A DNA stretch of 64,000 nt from Oscheius tipulae (GCA_037178975.1 JASJZH010000005.1:3286001-3350000), one strand, 5' to 3'; positions 47,903-58,421 are shown, counted from the stretch's first letter. Numbers and translations: made by a program. The notes: generated by a model from the letters alone, not told the origin.

Positions 47903-50168
47903 CCTCGTAGGCATTGGTCATCGCAACTGTCTTGCGGAAATTGACTTCCAATCCAATCCTACGGCTTGTTTCCTCCAGTTCGGTCACCATGCGCTGAACT
48001 GCTCTCAGGCTCTTCCCGACAAGGACGACATCGTCGGCGTAGCGAAGATGGTTCAGCTTACGGCCGTTGATGTTGAAGCCGAAGTTGTCCCAATTCAGTC
48101 GTCTGAAGATGTCTTCGAGCACAGCGTTGAAGAGGAGTGGAGAAAGAACGCAACCTTGACGAACTCCGCGCTTGATGTCGATCTCCACTAGATCCTCGTG
48201 CACCTTGATCTTGCAGCCAGCTTGATGGTAGACCTTCCGCAGCATTTCGACGTAGAGTTGTTCCGCTCCGTGTTGTTGAAGGGAATTCCACACGGCGTTC
48301 CACTCAATTGTGTCATAGGCTTTCCGGAAATCGATAAACACGAGATAGAGGTGATTACGATAACCATAGGCCTTGTCGATCAGCTGCTTGATGGTGTGAA
48401 GGTGTTCCACGGTAGAGAAACTTCGACGGAAGCCGGCTTGTTCGACGGGCTGGTTGAATTCCAAACTCCGATGCATTCTGGCCAACATAATTCGCGTGAA
48501 CAGCTTGTATGGAGCTGGTAGTACGGAGATCGGGCGGAAGTTGGTCAGATCAGTGTGGTCTCCTTTCTTCGGGATGAGCGTAGTAATCGAATCGCCGAAT
48601 CCAGGAGGGACCATACGATGTTGAAGCATCCGAGTAAAGAGACGTGCAAGAAGAGGCACCATCTCAGTTTCCGCGACTCGGAGCTGCATCGTCGTAATGG
48701 AGTCGTGTCCGGGGGCCGTTCGCATCCTCATCCGATGTAGTTGCTTCCAGACCTCGTCTTCGAGTACTGGTGGAACTTCCTCTAGAGAGCGCTGGGGCAT
48801 CGGAACCACGTTCACCGTTTGCTGGTACAACTCGTCAAAGAATTCCTTCACTCGATCTCGCACATCTTGGGAGCTGATAGTTCGAGATCCGTCCTTCTTT
48901 TGGAGTTGTCCGATCGCAGGAGTCGATATGTCCTCGAAGAGTCGCTTGGACGCAAGCGTCTGGTGGTACCGGTTAAGCAGATTCTTCTCAATATCCGAAG
49001 CAATGGCTATGCGCAGTGACTTGTTCGTTTGGACCAGTTGGAGACGTGATGGAATGTCAGCCTTGGCCAGTAGAACTCGTCGTTGGTCGAAAAGGTCTCT
49101 TGTGTTGGTTGAGAGCCTTTCTGCGCGTGGGATCCTTTCCGTAGCCACAGCACGGGCTTCATCAAAGACTTCGCGAATGCCACGATACTGGATTGTTGGA
49201 TCGGGGTCCTCCATTGCTTCTCTTCTCTCCTGGATGCCATGACGGAAGAGAGGCCAATTCATCTTCTTCTGCGTTGCCTGTTGTCTACGTCTTGGGAACT
49301 TAGCCTCTAGATCGAGGGTGAGACGGACGAGGCGGTGGTCGCTTCGGAAGTTGAACTGGTTGATGACATGGACATTCCGTACTCTGGTGGTTCGTCGGAC
49401 GAGGAAGAGGTCATACTCCTTCAAAGTGGTCCCATTCGGCGATCTCCAGGTCCACTTTCTTCCTGATCGTTGCTTACAGAAAGTGCTAGCGACATTCCAA
49501 CCGTGTTGTTGACAGAAAGAGACGAGCTGGTCTCCTCGACGATTTCGGTTGCCGTAGCCGTAAGCTCCGATTGATGGTTCCAGTGGATGAAGACGCGTTC
49601 CTACCGAGGCATTCCAGTCTCCGAGCACTATTGTACACCTCTGATGTTTTCTGGGAAAGCTCGACTGGCTCATGATTCCAGCGCTCTGACCCTTACTCAC
49701 ATCATTGGCCCCAAAAGGCAGCCCCTGTTTCCATAAGGATCCACCCTTCGGGTTGTACGCAGCTCTCTGAATCTTGCTCAGGAAGCGGTCGTAGTCGGCA
49801 TCATCGGCGTCTCCCGTAGGGGCGTATCCCATGACGAGAAGGAGACTCCAATTCGGCCCTCTCAGCTCCAATGTGCAGCATCTGTCGTCTATCGGCGTGA
49901 AGCGATGGATGTTGGGGACGAGATGCGGTGCCACAATGAAGCCGACGCCGCGTCGGTTGTGCTGGCCTCCACTGTAGAGAAGATGGCAGCCAGACTTCCT
50001 CAGCAGCTCTTGACCGTTTCCGGACTTCCAGGTCTCGCTCAGGCCCATGACATCGAAGGAGATCTTCAGTAGCGCTTCCTCAAGTTCGAGTAGTCGCCTC
50101 TTCGAGTGGATGGATTGGCAGTTGAGCTGGCAGATGTTGAGCAGGCCTCGAACCACGGGTGGTGACAT
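47898..50168 (-). CDS. LINE endonuclease-reverse transcriptase (inverted 5' part)
   Basis: An uninterrupted 756-codon frame. N-terminal APE-type endonuclease: CQSIHSKRR, GLSETWK (about 43-48), VLGDWNASVG (181-190), FRSDHRLVRL (about 274-283). Reverse transcriptase: NFRPISVLPAPYKLFTRI, FIDFRKAYDTIEW, GVRQGCVLSPLLFN, LRYADDVVLVG (YADD about 710-713). The frame stops six bases past the element edge, at a TGA supplied by the target-site duplication, so it lacks the C-terminal part, which lies on the other strand at 50357-51004. Clade looks RTE-like from the endonuclease and the C-terminal tail. The clean frame implies a recent insertion. Confidence 0.9.
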   Translation of the reverse strand: MSPPVVRGLLNICQLNCQSIHSKRRLLELEEALLKISFDVMGLSETWKSGNGQELLRKSGCHLLYSGGQHNRRGVGFIVAPHLVPNIHRFTPIDDRCCTLELRGPNWSLLLVMGYAPTGDADDADYDRFLSKIQRAAYNPKGGSLWKQGLPFGANDVSKGQSAGIMSQSSFPRKHQRCTIVLGDWNASVGTRLHPLEPSIGAYGYGNRNRRGDQLVSFCQQHGWNVASTFCKQRSGRKWTWRSPNGTTLKEYDLFLVRRTTRVRNVHVINQFNFRSDHRLVRLTLDLEAKFPRRRQQATQKKMNWPLFRHGIQERREAMEDPDPTIQYRGIREVFDEARAVATERIPRAERLSTNTRDLFDQRRVLLAKADIPSRLQLVQTNKSLRIAIASDIEKNLLNRYHQTLASKRLFEDISTPAIGQLQKKDGSRTISSQDVRDRVKEFFDELYQQTVNVVPMPQRSLEEVPPVLEDEVWKQLHRMRMRTAPGHDSITTMQLRVAETEMVPLLARLFTRMLQHRMVPPGFGDSITTLIPKKGDHTDLTNFRPISVLPAPYKLFTRIMLARMHRSLEFNQPVEQAGFRRSFSTVEHLHTIKQLIDKAYGYRNHLYLVFIDFRKAYDTIEWNAVWNSLQQHGAEQLYVEMLRKVYHQAGCKIKVHEDLVEIDIKRGVRQGCVLSPLLFNAVLEDIFRRLNWDNFGFNINGRKLNHLRYADDVVLVGKSLRAVQRMVTELEETSRRIGLEVNFRKTVAMTNAYEG

Positions 50169-50271
50169 GACGGTCCCTCTGTGTCGCAGTGCTGGGACCG
50201 GAACCCCTCTTCCTTTTCACAAAAGGTAGATCCGCTGGTAGAGCGACTTGGGAAGCAAGCGCACGGATTGT

Positions 50272-50356
50272 GAAAAGTAAAGGTAATTGAAAAGTAAAGG
50301 TAATTGAAAAGTAAAGGTAATTGAAAAGTAAAGGTAATTGAAAAGTAAAGGTAATT
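50272..50356. repeat. 17-bp tandem repeat at the LINE inversion junction
   Basis: Five copies of AAAAGTAAAGGTAATTG, the last one ending imperfectly. It lies exactly where the 5' end of the inverted part meets the forward part. It may be 5' UTR repeats of the element or a product of the joining. Confidence 0.9.
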
Positions 50357-51004
50357 CTGCTTCTCTTAATTCTGGGGAATCTGCTTCTATCTGGCCAACA
50401 AATTCAATTTGTCCAGCACTACACCTATCTTGGAAGTTCGGTTACGTGCACCACTGAAAACCAAGAGTTATCTCGGAGGATCGGAGCTGCATGGGGTGCG
50501 TTCAATCGTCATCGTCTGTTCCTTACCAAGAGAACCATGCCGACAAGGATGAAGAGGCGAGTCTATCTGACCTGTATCGTGCCAAGTTTGCTGTATGGCT
50601 GTGAAGTCTGGAGCCTTCGAACTGATGAGTTGAAGAAGCTGGCAGCCGTGCAGAGACGACAGGAAAGAGCAATGTTAGGCCTTACTCTTCTCGACCGCGT
50701 GAGGAACGAAGATGTTCGAAGAATGACCCAGCTCCCCGACATCCTGGACCTGGCTTGGAGGAGAAAGCTGAAGTGGGCAAGAAGAGTTGCAGCGATGGAC
50801 GGAGCGAGATGGTCGAGAGCCACGACTGAATGGATACCCTTGAACCAGCGACGTGTCATTGGTAGGCCCCGTATGAGATGGGAGGATGACCTAAGGAGAG
50901 CATCCGAGAGGATAGGAAGAGCCCCCGCAACGTGGATGCGAGCGGCAAGATTGGACGGCGAAGAGTGGGTTCGAGCCATGGGAGCGGCAAGGGACCCAAT
51001 TTAG
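50357..51004 (+). CDS. LINE 3' part: C-terminal domain of the same polyprotein
   Basis: The open frame begins about 50357 and continues with SGQQIQFVQHYTYLGSSV, CIVPSLLYGCEVWSLRTDEL and GRPRMRWEDDLRRASER, ending ...GAARDPI. These are the regions that follow the YADD domain in RTE-like elements (the 'YLG' motif and the GRP..RW.DD tail). There is no start codon of its own until an internal Met at 50537; it is the detached end of the frame on the minus strand. A stop and an (AAT)n tail follow. Confidence 0.85.
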   Translation: MLLLILGNLLLSGQQIQFVQHYTYLGSSVTCTTENQELSRRIGAAWGAFNRHRLFLTKRTMPTRMKRRVYLTCIVPSLLYGCEVWSLRTDELKKLAAVQRRQERAMLGLTLLDRVRNEDVRRMTQLPDILDLAWRRKLKWARRVAAMDGARWSRATTEWIPLNQRRVIGRPRMRWEDDLRRASERIGRAPATWMRAARLDGEEWVRAMGAARDPI

Positions 51005-51049
51005 GAAACCCCTTTGATACCGTCAAATAAATAATAATAATAATAATAA

Positions 51050-51060
51050 TGATGTTCACC
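51050..51060. repeat. Target-site duplication of the LINE, right
   Basis: TGATGTTCACC, identical to 47892-47902, immediately after the (AAT)n tail. Confidence 0.85.
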
Positions 51061-51116
51061 TTTTTCAAGTACTGACTGAAACTCAGATACTGCTATCCAG
51101 CAAAGAGATCTAGAGT

Positions 51117-51461
51117 TCAAATAAAAAAGTGGATGCTTCCGGAATGTTTGCAATGCTGACAGCGATACGGCGAAGACACTAGTCTCTCAATATTTGGAAG
51201 ACCAGTTATTCGGGGTTCTGGAGAGACTAGAAATCTTCTCAAATCCAATCCCAGAGCCAGTCTCCTTGAGTCTCTCAGAACAGACGATCTGGTCGCGGAC
51301 TTTTCGAAGGTACAGAGCGTTCGGAGTATTTTGTACGCACGATCCCGTTCAGATGCATTCACGGCGTGCCTTTGCAACTGTGCAAAGTAGTAGATGGCTT
51401 TCTGAATAAGGACAAGGCCAAGTTCAGCATCCGAATCCGAGGTGGAACAAATATCACACAT
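51117..51461 (-). other. Possible exon of the LINE-interrupted host locus
   Basis: A 114-codon minus-strand frame beginning MCDICSTSDSDAELG and containing AVNASERDRAYKILRTLCTF. It lies upstream (in minus orientation) of the interrupted exon, with an acceptor GAGTTTCAG between them near 51083-51091. No family recognised; it could be chance. Confidence 0.3.
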
Positions 51462-52157
51462 TTCCCTTCATGCAACAGGGTAATGATAAATTCGTCAACA
51501 TCCGTTTGAAAAATTTTATTTTTTGTCTCGTAGCCTCTTTAGGCAAACACATCAAAACATGTTTGCAACTATATATTGACAAAGAGTGCCAATCTACATC
51601 GTACGAATAGGCTGAATTTTCAGTCTCTCTACAACTTCAACCGCATCTCGAACACTCTCTACTTCCGACGTTTTCCCAAGTTATCCCCAGATGACGAGCT
51701 CGCATCTTGAGCTCTTTAACCAAACTCCCAGCTTTCCTTTCAAGCTACTCTTTACAACTTTCCCAAAAGATCGGAAATCGATTGGAAACTCATGGACTAA
51801 TTTGTGAGATTTCAAGACAGCCGTTGACGAAACGAATTCAGTCGGAAGATCAAATCCCACAACCGACTCACCTTGTCCACGGCACTCGTGTTTCTGGCCA
51901 CAACCTGTATCCAGTCGTTCTTCTCCTTGTCAGAGGCCATGTGCAGAAGCTTCGTCGGGACATTCGTTACCGTGAACGTGTTCCTCCGGAAGAAGACCTC
52001 AATGTTGGTCAGTCTCCTCTCCTAAAGAAGTAAAGCAGCGGTAGCAGAGGACTTCCACGCAGACTTCATGGAACGTGTCCCTTTTGTTGAGAACGCAGAG
52101 TCTCGATCTAAGCTTGCTTGCTACAATATTTATTTCGTGACATTTAATTACTGTATG
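51462..52157. other. No gene recognised
   Basis: Spacer between the LINE region and the mariner remnant. A 108-codon frame (51707-52033, +) has no recognisable features. Confidence 0.4.
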
Positions 52158-52640
52158 TATTGGGTTGGCAGCTAAGTCTTTTCGCTTTTACAAATGCAAA
52201 AATTTATTTAAAGACTTCCAAGCAACTTTTTCATTCATTGTAATCGCCATTATGATGTACCACGTCTGCCCATTTCACGGGTAGCTTACGGATGCCACGC
52301 TCGTAGAACACCTTGGATTTCGACGCGAAGAAGTTTGTCAACCAGGTTTTGAGTGCACCGTCGAAATTGAACTGTTGTCCTCCAATCTCGTTGTTGAGAG
52401 TTCGGAGCAGATAATAGTCGAAAGGATTAAGGTCCGGGCTATAACGAGGATGGGGTAAAATCTCCCAACCCAAGTCGTGGACCTTGAAGCGTTTTGCAAC
52501 ATGGGGGCGCGCGTTGTCCATCTGCAGGATGATCTTCGACTTCAGCGGCCGTTTCTGACGAAGTGCAACGGCAACCTTTTCTGAGATGAAGTGGTAAGTT
52601 GATCTCAGCGACAGACACTACGTTAACCATATGATCGGTT
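52158..52640 (-). mobile_element. 5'-truncated mariner remnant
   Basis: The right end, read from 52158, shows the mariner terminal repeat TATTGGGTTGGCAGCTAAGT. The minus strand encodes the end of a mariner transposase: KSKIILQMDNARPHVA, then LGWEILPHPRYSPDLNPFDY (the last Asp of the DD34D triad is in this block), FFASKSKVFYERGIRKLP and an end near 52231. The 5' half of the element is missing; the similarity fades near 52620-52640, with no second terminal repeat seen. Confidence 0.85.
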
Positions 52641-52952
52641 TGTGGCAGCTCAAAATAGTTTGAGAATAGTTGACAGGGGCACGCAAGAATTGGACGGACT
52701 GACAGAAAAACAAGAGTAGAACAGGTTGACAGATAAGGCCTGTCTCTTCTCGCCTAACTGTAAGATTTCCAATATACGTTCTAAATATTAAAAAGCAACC
52801 TCGTCCACTGCCTGCTTTGCGATCAACTGGAGTTCCTTTCAATTTTTCCCAGGATATTGAGGACATCAGCGATGCTCCTCCTGAACATGTGCCTTTATCT
52901 TTAAAGAGGCTTGTCTTTTTCATGCTTCAAAACATTTCATAAATTAAAGCCC

Positions 52953-54434
52953 ACAATCCGATGTACAAGACGGAGCACCAAACTATGATGCGATTGCCCC
53001 CAGCCAGGAACGGCTCATCCAGGTTTGACTATATTAAAGTTTGTTTTACAAAATTAGTTTTTCAGGAGTTGACCGCGGATGATAATAGTGTTTCTATTGG
53101 GGAACTACCGTCTGTAAATGAGACAATACAAGCGGAAGAGCCAAGTGTAGTACCGCTGGGTGATCTGGTAGAGGTTACACCGAGACATTTAACAGAAGAA
53201 AAAGTTGCAGCTTTTTATGAAACCGTTAGGGTAACTTTTTTTGTGTCGATGTGGGCTGTGAAACTGAATATTTAGCTAATTGAAGAACCTCTATGTTATG
53301 CTCACTTCAAGCTGTATTTTACAGAAAAGAATTGTCATTCATCCACCGAAACCTAAAGAAGTAGTACCTCCTGGTGGCTTGGACACTTTGTATTTTGAAA
53401 GACCAGGTGAATTCGCAAGTGTCGCTAGCATTCTTTCCAGGTTATTTTGCCAAACACTATCGAAGAGACCTGATAAAGAAGTCTCTCGATGAACATGCTC
53501 AAGCTATGCTCAAGTACAAGGACGCTGGAGTTGCCTTCTCTGTTCAGAACATGTTCCACAACTTTGCCCTTATCGTACAAGGTTAGATCTTCATATTCAT
53601 AATGTTGACCCTCAAGTTTAAGGCTACTTATCTGGACTCTCGCTTGGGAAAGCTGTATTTGCAGTTCATTTTGCCAACGAGGTTATATTTTGAATCTGAG
53701 AATGTTTTCCCTCTCGTCGTCTCCTGTGACCACTCGTGTTCTAAAATCACGATTCAATTTCATGCCGTGTGAAAGGCCTATCTTTCGGCAAAGTTTAAAG
53801 ATCAAAAAGCATATTTTCAGAAGATTCTTCTTGAACAATATCGTTACTTCAGTCTACCCGTTCATGTGGCCTTCGTTTTCGCGTTTAGTATAGCCTGTGT
53901 AGCCGCTTGTGACAGGTTCAGAATACTTCGTTTAAAGCCAAAACATTCAGGTTGGGATTCTATGGCTTTTCTTGGCGAGGATTCATGAAGACAATCAGAC
54001 ACAGTGGCTTCCTGGGAGTCTTCCTTTGGGGCCTTGCTCTACTGAGCTCTCTTCTTTGCATGGAATTTGATGAAACCCTCTCTACTCGTCACGTAGGTGA
54101 TCACAGACGTCATTAAACGCGAGACCTGTTCAGGAAAAAGCTGTCTTTCTTCCGAGCGACCTTCTTTTCTGGAAGATCTGCTGTGTCATAAGGGCCGTGT
54201 CTGCCGGAGCAGCCTGGTTGCTCCTCGCCCTGAAGCCCGAGGGAGATGAACTCGGTGACGCCATTCATCGGTTTTGACGGATACCTTTTCAAAAAGTCAT
54301 ATTCTTTTCTGTTTAGATCAGTTGACCTGGAAATGGAGTCGGAGAAGAGTCACAAGTCGGCTAGAAGACACCCAAGTAAAGAAGAAGAGCCAAAACCGGA
54401 GGGAGGCGAGATCCCAACTGAAAAAACACAATAA
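52953..54434 (+). CDS. jbts-14: TMEM237 (JBTS-14) ciliary transition-zone protein
   Basis: Four-helix membrane protein of the ciliary transition zone. Exons: about 52953-53022, 53066-53230, 53325-53406, 53441-53581, 53623-53681, 53776-53915, 53951-54092, 54134-54270, 54317-54434; at least 327 aa after the first listed exon. Acidic N-terminal half, then helices at NFALIVQGYLSGLSLGKAV, PVHVAFVFAFSIACVAACDR, FLGVFLWGLALLSSLLCMEF and CVIRAVSAGAAWLLLALKPE. The series (LEQYRYFSLPVHV..., CDR, LALKPEGDE) lines up with human TMEM237. The N terminus is incomplete: the ATG at 52961 is out of frame with exon 2, and the coding frame there (GAPNYDAIAPSQERLIQ) must start in an earlier exon, perhaps near 52854-52910. 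One intron is 34 nt (53407-53440). Confidence 0.8.
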
Positions 54435-56577
54435 AAAAAGCTTTTTTTCTACTTTGGGCTTAAGTTGAACTCAGCTAATAACAGAGTTCAATTACCACTG
54501 TAACCGACAGGAACAATGCCGTACTGAAATTTGACGCCCGCTTGGTCACCAAGACTTTAACATGACATTCTTTACAGCTGTTCCTTCCTGAACAAGAAAA
54601 AAAGCTGCTAATCCTGTCTGCAAATCAGTTTTTGATGACCGAATAGTTCAGTCTTTCAAAGTCATTTTTGCGTGTAATTGTAACATTATTTTCAGCTGAT
54701 TGCGTTAGGTTCAGTGTAAATACTCGCAACATTTTTGGATCAGTTCTGCGAAAGTTGTGCTGCAAATCACGTTTGCCTCATTTTGAAGCGTATGCACTCC
54801 GAGAAAGTCCCTCCAAAATGGGACAAAATTATCTCCTTCCAAAATCAGCATCTATTTTGATACTTCTAAATCAAGGTGGAAACTTTTTTCGACTAGCACA
54901 AAGTTCCAAAGGGAGATGCTGGAGCAACGAGACGAGAGATAGCTGAGAGAGAAGACGTCAGTTCTGCTCGGCAGTCCTTTCCATATTGATAAAGTTTTCT
55001 CGTGGGAACGCTGTGCGATCTCGCGATTGGGCATGGCCACTTGCTTAGGGACGTTCATCACAACGCGACATTTAGTGGCTGCCAATAGGCTCAAATCATT
55101 CTTAACTCTAACGGCTTTTTCACAACTTCCCCCGGGGGACTCGATTTTCTCTGCCTCTTTTTGCTGTTCAACAGGCCAATTTTGTAGACAGTTTTAGTGT
55201 TTATAACCTTCCTTGTAGAGTTCTTTTTTTTGTTACTGGCACCTATATTCTCGTAGATAAGCTTTGCACAAAACGCGAAACTCTAATGGTTATTCTGAAT
55301 AGAAGAACTGACTTTATCTGTGCACTTGCAACCCTTCGCGTGTGTTGTTTTACGACTAGATCACGTTATTTCTCAGTACGAAGCAAAACATAGTATGACG
55401 AGGTGCTAACGGAGACGAATGAAACCCATTCGAGATAAACAATAAACCAATGCACTACGGTAGCTTTGTGAAGAAGGCAAGCAACTGAAAGTTAATTCTC
55501 ATACCAGCCGTCTCCAACGGTTTCGCCGTCCTAAGCAGTTCTACTGGATCTTACGCGTCCATTACCTAAAGCTTTTCAGTTTTCGGGAAGGCTCCAAGTT
55601 TCGCACAAGTTTCTGACAAAACATAACGTTGTGTTGTTTTGCGGTGTCCAACAGACAGACAGCGCAAAATATACTATTCCGTTTTCGATAGAACAGAGAC
55701 TACCCAATTTTTATTTGGCAATCTGTTTCAGGGACAGTTTGACAGCTCGTCATTTTATTTCTATTACTGGTGGGACTTCTAATTGTTGTTTTACAACTTG
55801 TCCGTCTTTGGGGCCCTATTTTTTATTCTATGTCGTCCTCGACTACGTCTCAGTAATTCTCAACCTGTCTCTTTACTGGGCACCTTTTAAACTCTCTGTC
55901 ATCGTGCTCCGCGCGGAACGCGGGGCGGTTTCAGCTTTGCCTCCCATTACCGCGCAGCGCGCCATCAACGTATTTTCAGATTTCGGGACATTCTATCAGC
56001 TACGAGCGCAAAAAGTTACCTCTAGAAAAAAAATTTCCAAGTCATTTGATCACATATGACGGGGTAGGGCAAATTTCGCTGTTTTCACAATCTCTCGTCC
56101 GGCGTCCGGCCTCCTGCGAGACAAAAGCACCGGAAGTTGGCAAAAATCATCTTTTTAGATCGTTTACAGCTCAGCGATATAAAAAAAATTTGAGAAATCG
56201 GGCTTCGGCTGAAAATACAGTTTATCAAGTGTTACAAAACTGCGCTTACAGTTTTTCAGATAGGACTGGCTCTGACTTTGGGATATACGCGATAGGGAAA
56301 ACGAAGAAATGCTGTACTCGAAGCGGTTTAGTTTTAATTAGTAGTTTTTTACTGAGCAGGTAAACGGAAAACACGTGTGCGAGTTGCTTTTTGGTGTTGA
56401 TGAGTAGTCATTTAACACCATACATCTCTCTCTCTCTCTTTATGCATTTTTCTGCAACGTGTCTGCTATCAATTGGACCAATGTCAGTTTTCCCTGCTTA
56501 TCTCTTAAAACTCGCCGATCACTAAGTGTCTGCACTTTTCAAGGCTGCACGATAAGCAGCAACAGTTATTGTCGTAA
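54435..56577. other. About 2.1 kb with no recognised gene
   Basis: A GC-rich self-complementary patch lies at about 55905-55970 (CCGCGCGGAACGCGGGGCGG, then CCGCGCAGCGCG). Frames such as 55631-56059 have mixed composition and no family resemblance. A CT microsatellite is at 56426-56440. Confidence 0.4.
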
Positions 56578-58192
56578 ATGAGTCTGAAAGTTTTTCCTCT
56601 CGATTCTTTGTATGATCGGCCTGTAAGCATTTCTGCTCATGATTTAACTCCTAACACAATTTATGAAGTTAAGCTACTGTGAGTTTTCCAAACTTTTCAA
56701 ACTCATGTAACATTGTGCAGGTATACACATAAGCTCGGTACTTTTCGTTCCTTTGGACTATATAAATCAAATGGCTGTGGCGATATTGCTATCAATGTAA
56801 CACCACCTTTGCGAGGAACATACGCTGGTATTTAGTACTGTGAAAACCAGCTTTTTCTTTGAGGTGTTCGCCCTATGGGTCTTTTTGAAAGTCTCAAGCC
56901 GTTGACAGATTTTCGCGTCGGAGACTACCTCAGATTCGAAGGGAAAGAATTACAGTTTCTTAACTATGAAGTTATGTGAGTTTTTGAATCAATATTAGCA
57001 AATGTTGCCAGCTTGTTGGATTCTACCGGGAGACAAGTTGACAGCAAAAAACTTACAAAAAGGTTTCAAAGTGAACAACTGGAGAGAACAGAGATTGAAG
57101 ATGAAAGTGGGCTTAGAGGATCGCTGTTCAAGCCGAACGGTTTGTCAAAAAGAGAAAGCTATATAAAGACTTTCAGGCAGCGGACCATTTCCTTCCATTG
57201 TAGATGTTTTGGGTTCAGCAGGTGGCTTGTCAGAGCATAGAGTAACCCACAAACAGTAAATTTCCATTACCATTTAAGGCCGCAGCGCTTGCCAGTGAAG
57301 GATTTTGTGTTTTGGTCGTCGCTTACTTCCAGTATAAAGACTTGACCAAGAGCCTGCTCAACGTTGATCTGGATTATTTCATTGTAAGCTGATGTGTTTC
57401 AGTCAGCAAATCATTTCAGAATGCTGTCAATTGGATGTCTTCTCTCTCATTTACTACAGACAAAATCGGTTTGCATGGAAGCTCTTTTGGCGGCCTGTTG
57501 GTTCTGCTCATGGCCAAATATTGCCCACAGGCCAGCTAACATTCCAAAAAACATGTCAAGTTTAGGTTGCCGCAGTTGTCTCGATTAATCCTCCTCACGT
57601 AATGAATAACTATGGCCACATAAGGAACAAAAATGTTCCTTTTCCTCATGCAACGTAAACGTAGAGCTGAAAAAACAATCGTGAATTCAGGGTTGATATG
57701 AAAAACTTCGAGTTTTGCGGATCTTTTCTGAATTACAAGAAAGCAGCTCGTAATTTAAAGGTCACAGAAGAAAATGATCTTCACTTCGAAGATATTCCAG
57801 CTCACATTGATGTTAGACTCGTGGTATCACGGGTGGAAAATAGTATCATTTCAAGTTCAGGTGTCTATTGACGACTTTTTGACTTCGTCGATCTGCACTG
57901 AGCATTACATTACCGATAGGCTTAAATCTACCGGACATTATGTTGAATACGAACCTCTTGTGGGTGGCCACGTAATGGAGCCACCTTACTTTCCGTTTCA
58001 CGAGGGTTTCTTTGCCCGGTTTGCTAGTTGGTGACAATGTTTTTGCAGAAAATAAAAATTTGTTCAGATGGCTTTGTGGCGTATGGTGGAGAATCGTCAA
58101 CTCAAGGAATCAGTGAATCCAAATCTTGGAAGAACACTGTCAACTTTTTCAAGAAGAGACTTGTTGCAAAAAATGGCACTAGTAAGCTATAA
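56578..58192 (+). CDS. Acyl-CoA thioesterase / bile-acid-CoA:amino-acid N-acyltransferase family
   Basis: Alpha/beta-hydrolase that cleaves acyl-CoA or moves the acyl group to an amino acid; relatives act in peroxisomes or cytosol. Eleven exons: 56578-56678, 56721-56827, 56864-56975, 57012-57139, 57177-57241, 57279-57383, 57420-57530, 57566-57654, 57691-57820, 57861-58026, 58068-58192; 412 aa (BAAT is 418). N-terminal immunoglobulin-like domain (MGLFESLKP), then FPSIVDVLGSAGGLSEHR, nucleophile elbow GLHGSSFGG (Ser228), acid at Asp320/321 (SIDDF) and His353 (GGHVMEPPYFPF). The nucleophile is Ser, as in ACOTs, not the Cys of BAAT, which favours thioesterase activity. It ends TSKL, not a clear SKL-type peroxisome tag, though close. 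One intron uses a GC donor (57531); one is 37 nt. Confidence 0.9.
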
Positions 58193-58421
58193 TTATTGCA
58201 TTTTTGCTTTGTTCTAGATGGTAAAACCGGTTGTTCAACTAAAGTTTTGTACATTCTGTTACTTTGCCAAAGACTATGTCACTTCTTTCATCTAATATTT
58301 TTAATCTACATCTAGTTGAGTCATTTTTAAAGAGACACTCAGTGTCGACAAGACAAGAAAAAGTGCGTTTTTGTGTCCAAATGTGGTCAGCAAGGACAAA
58401 CACGGTCTGAGTATACATGTT

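Larger units (their letters stand above)
47903..51049. mobile_element. LINE (RTE-like) with 5' inversion (twin priming)
   Basis: From left: 11-bp target-site duplication; the 5' part of the element in reverse orientation (47903 to about 50271); five copies of a 17-bp unit (50272-50356); the 3' part in forward orientation (50357-51004); an (AAT)n tail (about 51025-51049); and the same 11-bp duplication. The two parts carry complementary, nearly non-overlapping pieces of one protein, which is what twin priming of a single insertion yields. Confidence 0.85.

Noticed and set aside
55631..56059. 142-codon plus-strand frame
   Set aside because: Mixed hydrophobic and Ser/Arg composition without domain structure; no splice or start context; crosses the GC-rich patch.
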